From contig CAVZKR010000004.1 of NCBI GenBank assembly GCA_963775935.1, positions 1 through 64,000 of the forward strand: a DNA stretch of 64,000 nucleotides. Reading direction: 5' to 3'. This DNA is from JBBIPA01 sp963775935. Lineage in GTDB: Bacteria > Chloroflexota > Dehalococcoidia > GIF9 > UBA5629. The notes below the pieces were generated by a model. The model had not been told where the DNA came from. It was given only the letters and a program-made list of their open reading frames with translations, and made no database searches. Numbering within the stretch: the stretch's first letter is position 1; each line of letters opens with the position of its first letter. Position numbers and translations under genes: made by a program. Positions 58,331-64,000 of the stretch are shown one piece after another.

Positions 58331-58749
58331 TTCCTCCTCCTAGTTTTATTTTACGCCAGAATGACCTGCCCCAAACATATTTATACCACCCCTGCATTAC
58401 TTATGCAACGTATTACACCTTATGTCCAAACTAGACCACTACTGAGATTTATCAATATCCTGAGTGCAAAACTTAATTCTTCGCATTGTCAGCACAATCG
58501 GATTCACCGTTGTTGTGAGTGTTGGAGTTATTAGGGCTATCCCCTGGTCCACCGTGGCGAGCGTGGGCGGCCCCCGAAGTTCAGAGGTGTGGGTTTGGCC
58601 TCGCGGGAGTTTGGGGGCTAGTTCTGGAGCGACGTGGTGAGCCCAATAGGAAGAGTGAATTCGCAGAGGCTTACGTAATACTTCGAGTTTTAGATAATCT
58701 ATAGTTTTTTTTGCGTTGATGATAGAATTGAAAAGTGGAGGTGGCAATT
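58331..58749. other. Intergenic region with an isolated GC-rich patch
   Basis: No convincing gene. Bases about 58535-58650 are sharply GC-rich inside AT-rich sequence (GGGCGGCCCCCGAAGTTCAG and neighbours) and may be a decayed coding fragment or structured RNA; neither is identifiable. Confidence 0.35.
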
Positions 58750-59061
58750 ATGAAAAACGATGAAGGAACTATCTACATGGGTCTCTGGAAGCATACCCCT
58801 GAAACCTGCCCTGGTAGAAGCAAAGAAGGCGCTAAGATGCTTAGTGGTTTCTGGGCTAGGCGTGCAGCATGGGAAAAGAAGGGGGTAAAGATTCTTGGTG
58901 CATGGGTCACAGTTACGGGACACGGCTATTATATTGCTGTTCAGTCCAAAGATTTTGCGGCAGTAACCGAGTTCTTTTTACCTCTCTGCCCCACACAGAC
59001 TGGCGACTTTGTCCCCGTTCTAACCATGGATAAGTGGATAGCGATGAACAAGCCAAAATAA
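58750..59061 (+). CDS. DUF3303-like small protein
   Basis: 103 residues from ATG 58750 (GTGGAGGTGG site). Pattern resembles DUF3303: a short beta-rich N-terminus with MGLWKHTPETCPGRSKEGAK, a middle GVKILGAWVTVTGHGYYIAV strand pair and a C-terminal ending with GDFVPVLTMDKWIAM. Ferredoxin-like alpha-beta fold expected. Function unknown. Single gene. Confidence 0.65.
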   Translation: MKNDEGTIYMGLWKHTPETCPGRSKEGAKMLSGFWARRAAWEKKGVKILGAWVTVTGHGYYIAVQSKDFAAVTEFFLPLCPTQTGDFVPVLTMDKWIAMNKPK

Positions 59062-59236
59062 GGTAAAAATATAAATTGCGAGAGAGTATAGCTACGTGAC
59101 AATTCCTTGGACTCCCGTTGCTCGCCAGAATTAAATCTGCCCTTCTAGGATGCTATGGAGTGATAAATGAAGGCGAGTAGTGATATCTATGTTAAGTAAA
59201 CAAACAATCGATTGAATAAAAAGGTGATAAATGACG

Positions 59237-60409
59237 TCAGCCTTTGAGGGGTGACATGAAGCTACCAGCGGTTCTTTGTACCAGCGGAATCATTGCCTTG
59301 ATATTTCTGATAGTAACTTCCTTGCCAGCGATGAACTTTCCCAACTGTTGCGCCTTTACCTCGATTTTTTTCAGTGTCCTGCCTGCTACCTTTCGAAACA
59401 GATGTACCTTCATCACCGGTTTCGGTACTGCTGCAAAATCCCAGATGCCGATGACAATGCCATTGAGCAGTATCGTCGATGTGGCATTTCCACTGCGGTC
59501 GAAGATTTTATCGTAGTCTGAATAATGGAGATATCTCCTGCGCTGTTTATATCCCATCAGATAAGGGTCGAGCGCCGGTAACAGGTTAATTATGGGCTTA
59601 GCCCCGGACTCTGTATGCTGGATTCTATCTGAGTCTGAACGCATCATCAGAAAATCGCCGTCAGCATCCTGAATACTGATATGTGTTATTTGGTCTGCAA
59701 TCCTGTCCAGGGCTTCCCTCACCTTTGTTTTGGTCAGGCCTGTCCACCAGACGATGTCATCTTCAGTAACTGGACCGAACGAGGTCAAATACTGCTGCAC
59801 CAGTAAGGCAATACTTTTAGACTCGCTTAATTCAGCCAGATTAATGTCCGGGAAATATTCTGAAAAGGAAGTGTACCGGTAGTTTTTCGATTCCCATCCT
59901 TTTCCCCGTTGGATGCGAAGCAGCAGACCCCGGTCGCACATTAAGTTCAATACTGCCGAAAGATTAACGTCTATTTTCAATTTAGCCTTAATTTCGTGGA
60001 TCGTCATTTCTCCACTGCTGACTAGTCTCATAACCGACCGAGCAATATCGGCATAATCAGTCGTAGAAATCCCGCGATACTCCATGAACCGCACCGAGAG
60101 TTTTTCTATCATGGCTCTGGTAGCAGCATGGGCTATGGGGAGCATGTCTGTGGGCAGGATATAGAGAGTTCCTCTCATACAACGAATTTTGCCGAGTGTC
60201 CTTTTAACGTACATCTCTTCGTCCAGTTGCTCTCTGGCAAAATTGCGGGTCCTGGCGAAGAGAGCTAAATAAGGCTCTCTGGTTCCCGTGGCATGGAGAC
60301 CGGCGATATCCCTGGCTATCTGACAAATGTCGTCAATGCGGGAATCATCAGTCAAATGTTGTTTCTGGAGAAGGAAGCGATTAATCGTATTCAGGTCGAT
60401 GCTGTTCAT
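59237..60409 (-). CDS. Winged-helix DNA-binding (HTH_42/YcaQ-like) protein
   Basis: 390 residues. Belongs to the HTH_42 superfamily that includes AlkX/YcaQ-type DNA glycosylases: N-terminal winged helices (INRFLLQKQHLTDD, HATGTREPYLALFAR), KIRCMRGTLYILPTDMLP, then YFPDINLAELSESKSIALLV and VTEDDIVWWTGLTKTKVREA. The C-terminal half has LLPALDPYLMGYKQRRRYL and GIWDFAAVPKPVMKVHLFR. It may repair crosslinked or alkylated DNA. Divergent from the AbiE-like pair. Confidence 0.8.
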   Translation of the reverse strand: MNSIDLNTINRFLLQKQHLTDDSRIDDICQIARDIAGLHATGTREPYLALFARTRNFAREQLDEEMYVKRTLGKIRCMRGTLYILPTDMLPIAHAATRAMIEKLSVRFMEYRGISTTDYADIARSVMRLVSSGEMTIHEIKAKLKIDVNLSAVLNLMCDRGLLLRIQRGKGWESKNYRYTSFSEYFPDINLAELSESKSIALLVQQYLTSFGPVTEDDIVWWTGLTKTKVREALDRIADQITHISIQDADGDFLMMRSDSDRIQHTESGAKPIINLLPALDPYLMGYKQRRRYLHYSDYDKIFDRSGNATSTILLNGIVIGIWDFAAVPKPVMKVHLFRKVAGRTLKKIEVKAQQLGKFIAGKEVTIRNIKAMIPLVQRTAGSFMSPLKG

Positions 60410-60525
60410 CTTACTTGCAGGTTAACGCTCATTATACATGATGCATAGCTCAGTGTGTCAGTCTGGAGCTATTAAATTATAGTGCGAGTTTGGTTAATCA
60501 GGATTATTGCTAGTTAGCGTTTCAT

Positions 60526-60533
60526 GCTATAAT
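60526..60533 (+). promoter_or_regulatory. Extended -10 (TG-C-TATAAT) before AbiE-like operon
   Basis: TATAAT at 60528-60533 preceded by TGC; 22 bases before the start codon. A short AGAAGGCG ribosome site follows. Confidence 0.5.
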
Positions 60534-60555
60534 AGTCGGATAGAAGGCGATAATA

Positions 60556-61380
60556 ATGACAAATAACGTTAGAACTCTCGGCGGTGCTGGAAGTGATCTG
60601 CTGACGGAAATAACCCGCCAGGGGAAACGAATATTTACCTACGAGGATGCTATCAAGGCTTATGGTAGCAATAATAGGCGATTGCGCGAGCTATTATCCT
60701 CGCTGGTCAAGCGTGGATGGCTTCAGCGTCTGGAGAAAGGTAAATACCTCATACTGCCATTCGAAGCCGGGCGAGAACGAGAATGGACTGAACATGAGTA
60801 TATCATTGCCTCTTACCTCATCAAGCCATATTATATAGGGTTTCGCAGCGCTTTGAACTATTACGGCTATACCGAACAGCTCAGTCGAACGGTATTCATA
60901 GCGTCTACTCGTCGTAAACTTAAACCATTCCTGGAGATTTCAGGAGTGACCTATCGCTTTGTCTATATGTTGAAGCGCAGGTTTTTCGGAGTTACGCAAA
61001 TATCCATTAATGGATACCAGGTAAACATCTCCGAACCTGAAAAGACCATAGTGGACTGCCTTGACCGGTTGCGGTATTGCGGAGGCATATCGGAGGTAGC
61101 CAAGGCGTTGTGGTACGGGCGTAATGAACTCGATTTTACCAAAATGGCTGAATACTCTCGTCGCAACGGTAACCGTGCTGCCTGCCAGCGGCTGGGATAT
61201 CTCATCGAGACACTCGATTTTAAGGCAGGAAAAGCAGTTGACATTTTGCTGCAAAGTTTAAGCAGTAGATATGCTCCGCTGGATACTCTATCAGAAGCAA
61301 AAGGTAAGTACATGGGAAGGTGGAAGGTAATCGTAAACGTTCCTGAAATTGAACTCTTACAGTGGAAGGAACAACGATGA
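60556..61380 (+). CDS. AbiEi-like antitoxin/transcriptional regulator
   Basis: 274 residues. N-terminal winged helix (QGKRIFTYEDAIKAYGSNNR, LSSLVKRGWLQRLEKGKYLI) followed by the AbiEi C-terminal domain (EHEYIIASYLIKPYYIGFRS, LNYYGYTEQLSRTVFIAST, ISEPEKTIVDCLDRLRYCGG). AbiEi antitoxins repress their own operon and counter the AbiEii nucleotidyltransferase. Its stop overlaps the toxin ATG (ATGA), the classical arrangement for the pair. Confidence 0.85.
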   Translation: MTNNVRTLGGAGSDLLTEITRQGKRIFTYEDAIKAYGSNNRRLRELLSSLVKRGWLQRLEKGKYLILPFEAGREREWTEHEYIIASYLIKPYYIGFRSALNYYGYTEQLSRTVFIASTRRKLKPFLEISGVTYRFVYMLKRRFFGVTQISINGYQVNISEPEKTIVDCLDRLRYCGGISEVAKALWYGRNELDFTKMAEYSRRNGNRAACQRLGYLIETLDFKAGKAVDILLQSLSSRYAPLDTLSEAKGKYMGRWKVIVNVPEIELLQWKEQR

Positions 61381-62204
61381 TATCCAGGTCTGAACTGCAG
61401 AGATTAGCCAAACGTGAAAAGGTAGCCCTTGGTGTACTGGAAAAAGATTACGTTCTCACCGAGGTGCTCAAAGCTCTAGCTCAGGTACCTTCGCTTCGCC
61501 GATCGCTGGTATTTAAAGGCGGTACCGCACTGCGCAGAGTCTATTTTGCAGACTGGCGTTACTCAGAAGACCTGGATTTTACCGTGAAGCACGACATGAA
61601 GAAAGAGGAACTGCGGCAGGCGCTTGATGAGTGGTACCTTCAGGTAGAACAAACATCTCAGATACGACTCACTACCAGGATGCTGCACAAACCGAATGGC
61701 TATGCTCGTGTCAGAACCCAGTTCATCGGTCCATTAGCCTATCCGGGCATGATTTTTATGGACTTGAGTTTTGATGAGCCTTTATGTCTTGACCCTGACT
61801 GGAGGAAGGTTCTTGCTGAGCCTTTCCCGTCCGAGGGGCAAAAAGTGCTGGCATATCCTCTTGAGGAGTTGCTTGCCGAGAAAATAAGAAGTCTGCTGGA
61901 GCGGGGCAAATCCCGGGACTATTATGATGTGTGGAGGCTTCTCAAAGAACAATCTTCCATCTTGAATTTTAATCTCTTTGGCACCGTATTGCTAAAGAAG
62001 TTTGCACACAAAGGTCTTATTGTCTCCAGCATAAATGACTTTCTGCCCAAAGATACCAGCATGCTGAAACGGTACTGGGAAAGGGACTTAGAGCAGCAAA
62101 TCATCCTGCTTCCGTCACTGGCTGAAGTAATAGAGGAATTGCGGGATATGCTGGATAAGCGCGTAGCTCCACATCTCAATCTTGCCAATGACAATCCTCG
62201 ATAG
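61377..62204 (+). CDS. AbiEii-like nucleotidyltransferase toxin
   Basis: 275 residues from ATG 61377, inside the antitoxin stop, with a GGAAGGAA site. Nucleotidyltransferase motif SLVFKGGTALRRVYF with SEDLDFTVKHD (GGTAL ... SxDLDF), and EELLAEKIRSLLERGKSRDYYD typical of AbiEii/type IV toxins. It would transfer nucleotides to tRNA or other targets when the antitoxin is absent, giving phage abortive infection or persistence. Lies within an island with tRNA remnants, suggesting acquisition by transfer. Confidence 0.85.
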   Translation: MISRSELQRLAKREKVALGVLEKDYVLTEVLKALAQVPSLRRSLVFKGGTALRRVYFADWRYSEDLDFTVKHDMKKEELRQALDEWYLQVEQTSQIRLTTRMLHKPNGYARVRTQFIGPLAYPGMIFMDLSFDEPLCLDPDWRKVLAEPFPSEGQKVLAYPLEELLAEKIRSLLERGKSRDYYDVWRLLKEQSSILNFNLFGTVLLKKFAHKGLIVSSINDFLPKDTSMLKRYWERDLEQQIILLPSLAEVIEELRDMLDKRVAPHLNLANDNPR

Positions 62205-62315
62205 CGATTCTCCGCTTATGTTCAACCGGGTAGTTTAAATAAAGTGGCGAAGCTCGTGTAAATCTTCGTGCTTATTGTAAGGGGATTACCGGTGGGTAGG
62301 ATTACTTGTAAGACA

Positions 62316-62456
62316 TTATGCTATGTAAATCAACCAGCCGAATATCACGGTAATGAATGCTGCAATCAGGCATGATTCGACAGTAAACCCAAAATTTTTT
62401 ATCGCTACATAAATACCGGCGATATCCCACCCTACGAGTAATACTTTTGACAGCAT
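62316..62456 (-). CDS. Small (46-residue) single-pass membrane protein
   Basis: A short frame with a strong GGGAGGA site before ATG 62456. The product begins MLSKVLLVGWDIAGIYVAIK and ends with a hydrophobic helix (LIAAFITVIFGWLIYIA). Real coding is suggested by the ribosome site; function unknown. Confidence 0.5.
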   Translation of the reverse strand: MLSKVLLVGWDIAGIYVAIKNFGFTVESCLIAAFITVIFGWLIYIA

Positions 62457-62875
62457 TGTTACTATCCTCCCTGGAATCTATTTTGAAACCAGTATGAGAG
62501 TGCTGAAAACATCCTTTTCAACCCCCTTTATCCCCCAGTCTTGGGGGGAATTGGAGAACTGGGGGACACCCCCAGACCCTCGGCAGGAAGATTCCTGCAC
62601 CTCTTTTCCCTTAGTTACAGTATATACATCGAATGTTTAGATTTTATTAAGACAGGGCCGGAGCTAACTTTTTATGAAAAACGTACCTTCTTTGTCTTCC
62701 TCTGAACTTCGTTTGACATGAGTCTAGCCACAGGTGTACAATTCTGAGGTTTTGCGTGGGTGTCTTTATAAAAGTTGATTTTTCCCTCACGCTATTATAA
62801 CGCGCTCAGGATTCCAATCCAGCAGAGTATCCGCTATTCCTGCTGGTTTGCGTAGTGAAAGCTAAAGGAGGATGC
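62457..62875. promoter_or_regulatory. Intergenic region before hydrogenase operon
   Basis: Contains a palindromic C/G-run repeat (62518-62587) and AT-rich sequence to the AAAGGAGG site of the small subunit. No promoter can be fixed with confidence. Confidence 0.4.
62518..62587. repeat. C/G-run palindromic repeat element
   Basis: ATCCCCCAGTCTTGGGGGGA followed by ACTGGGGGACACCCCCAG: two nested inverted repeats. It resembles interspersed non-coding elements of this kind of genome; no second copy is in the window. Confidence 0.5.
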
Positions 62876-63775
62876 ATGACACAAGCAAAGGTTCAAGAAA
62901 TCCCGGTGCTGTGGGTACAGGCTGGTACCTGCACCGGATGCTCCGTATCAGTCCTCAACTCCGTCAGCCCCACCATCAAGAATGTTCTCATCGATGAAGT
63001 CGTCCCCGGCAAGCATATCAATCTGAAATACCATGCAACAGTCATGGCAGGACAGGGGGAGCCTGTTCTCGAAGTGCTTGAGGACACCTCTAAGAAGAAC
63101 AAAGGTGGCTATGTGCTGGTAGTTGAGGGCGCCATACCTACCAAGGACGATGGTATGTATGGGACACTGGGAGAAAAGAATGGCAAAGCCCTGCCGATGG
63201 CTCCCCGTTTCGAGGCACTGGCGAAAGACGCACTGGCGATTATCGCCCTGGGCACCTGCGCCACCTTCGGCGGTATAGCTGCCGGCAAACCCAATCCCGG
63301 CGGTTACATGGGCACAGACGCCTTCCTGAAGTCGCGCGGCGTTAATAAACCACTTATCAATATCCCCGGTTGTCCGCCGCATCCAGACTGGTTTGTGGGC
63401 ACTGTCGCTGCGATACTGCTCAAGGGTCTGCCCAGGCCAGAAGAGCTGGATGAGCTTAAACGTCCCAAGGCGTTTTTCGGGCGTTTGATCCATGAGAACT
63501 GCCCGCGACGCGCATATTTCGATGAAGGCAAGTTTGCCAGAAAATTTGGCGAGCCCGGCTGTCTTAATGAGCTTGGCTGCAAAGGTCCGGTGACCTATGC
63601 CGATTGCTGGCTTAGATTATGGAATCATGGCACCAACTGGTGCATTGGCGCTGGTTCGCCCTGCATCGGCTGCTGCGAGCCCGGATTTCCTGATTTACTC
63701 GCCCCCATGTACCAGAAACTGGTTGATACCAATCTGCCTATGGTAGGCAAACTCCAGAAAAAGGAGGCAAAATAG
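62876..63775 (+). CDS. [NiFe] hydrogenase small subunit
   Basis: 299 residues from ATG 62876 with an AAAGGAGG site. Iron-sulfur ligands: AGTCTGCSVSVLNS (proximal), LGTCATFGG, IPGCPPHPDW, then LIHENCPRRAYFDEG and LGCKGPVTYADC, and NWCIGAGSPCIGCCEPGFPD for the medial and distal clusters. The sequence LIDEVVPGKHINLKYHATVM is typical of uptake hydrogenase small subunits. No twin-arginine signal precedes it, so it should stay in the cytoplasm unless piggybacked. The large subunit follows after its stop. Confidence 0.93.
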   Translation: MTQAKVQEIPVLWVQAGTCTGCSVSVLNSVSPTIKNVLIDEVVPGKHINLKYHATVMAGQGEPVLEVLEDTSKKNKGGYVLVVEGAIPTKDDGMYGTLGEKNGKALPMAPRFEALAKDALAIIALGTCATFGGIAAGKPNPGGYMGTDAFLKSRGVNKPLINIPGCPPHPDWFVGTVAAILLKGLPRPEELDELKRPKAFFGRLIHENCPRRAYFDEGKFARKFGEPGCLNELGCKGPVTYADCWLRLWNHGTNWCIGAGSPCIGCCEPGFPDLLAPMYQKLVDTNLPMVGKLQKKEAK

Positions 63776-64000
63776 TTGAGCAAAGTAATTATTGACCCGG
63801 TAACCCGTATCGAAGGACACCTCAAAGTCGATGTGACTATTGAGAATGGCGTCGTTAAGGATGCAGATAGCTCAGGCATGATGTTCCGAGGTCTGGAGCT
63901 TATGTTGCAGGGGAGAGACCCTCGCGATGCCCAGCGCTATTGCCAGCGTATTTGCGGTGTCTGCCCCACCAGCCATTCTATTGCCGCCACGCTGAACTTG
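63776..64000 (+). CDS. [NiFe] hydrogenase large subunit, N-terminal part (cut by window edge)
   Basis: Starts at a TTG directly after the small-subunit stop, with AAGGAGG nine bases upstream. The sequence reads VIIDPVTRIEGHLKVDV, FRGLELMLQGRDPRDAQRY and RICGVCPTSHSIAAT. The RICGVC motif holds the first pair of Ni-binding cysteines. Only 75 codons are visible before the window ends. Together with the small subunit it forms an H2-oxidising (or producing) enzyme. Confidence 0.92.
   Translation, partial: MSKVIIDPVTRIEGHLKVDVTIENGVVKDADSSGMMFRGLELMLQGRDPRDAQRYCQRICGVCPTSHSIAATLNL

Overview
The window looks like a fragment of an anaerobic bacterium, most likely Chloroflexota of the Dehalococcoidia type. 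This is inferred from gene content: two aldehyde:ferredoxin oxidoreductases (AOR), two DMSO-reductase-family molybdoenzymes, an NrfD/ferredoxin pair, ACMSD-type amidohydrolases, GuaB3, a long BNR/S-layer-like surface protein and a [NiFe] hydrogenase. No rRNA and no intact tRNA is present. Bases 1 to about 5,830 differ: they are strikingly GC-rich, carry polysaccharide-degradation genes (a GH95 fucosidase, an SGNH esterase, a DUF5060/DUF4038 hydrolase) and contain many frameshifts. They end abruptly inside a gene fragment, so this part is either a chimeric assembly join or a foreign insertion.

Layout. 1-5.8 kb: foreign-looking carbohydrate genes. 5.8-16.6 kb: AT-rich accessory region with an activase fragment, a metallo-beta-lactamase-fold (MBL) hydrolase, AOR, a broken MoaD, an MFS carrier, a molybdopterin enzyme, a nitroreductase and a resorcylate-decarboxylase-like amidohydrolase. 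Its intergenic spaces share several dispersed repeat families. 16.6-24.3 kb: iron alcohol dehydrogenase, a three-subunit molybdoenzyme complex, MarR and a bactofilin-like membrane protein. 24.5-33.1 kb: core genes (ligA, pth, eno, queF-like, gap) and a small thiol-redox operon. 33.2-37.0 kb: giant BNR surface protein. 37.7-42 kb: an IS630 element, a second amidohydrolase and a second AOR. 42-57.2 kb: housekeeping genes (cyclophilin, thiL-tsaE-tsaB, ndk, rsfS, ftsH, moaE, polyprenyl synthase, metG, rsmI, guaB3, LysE, acyl-CoA dehydrogenase). 57.2-62.5 kb: decayed tRNA 3' ends, a pseudogene, small ORFs and an AbiE-like toxin-antitoxin pair. 62.8-64 kb: start of a [NiFe] hydrogenase operon, cut by the window edge.

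The most interesting signal is at 32317-32829 (minus). A ferredoxin:thioredoxin reductase catalytic domain has an in-frame TGA exactly where the last redox-active cysteine of the family should be. The reading frame continues through the TGA into a rubredoxin-like domain. A compact hairpin with an AGGU loop lies at about the spacing seen in bacterial SECIS elements. It looks like a selenocysteine-containing FTR-rubredoxin fusion, translationally coupled to a CPWC glutaredoxin. A second in-frame TGA, also followed by a perfect hairpin, splits the BNR surface protein next door.

Functionally, the accessory genes suggest anaerobic oxidation or decarboxylation of aldehydes and aromatic acids with tungsten or molybdenum enzymes, feeding electrons to ferredoxin and the membrane. 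Many genes share an extended -10 promoter of the form TGCTATAAT.
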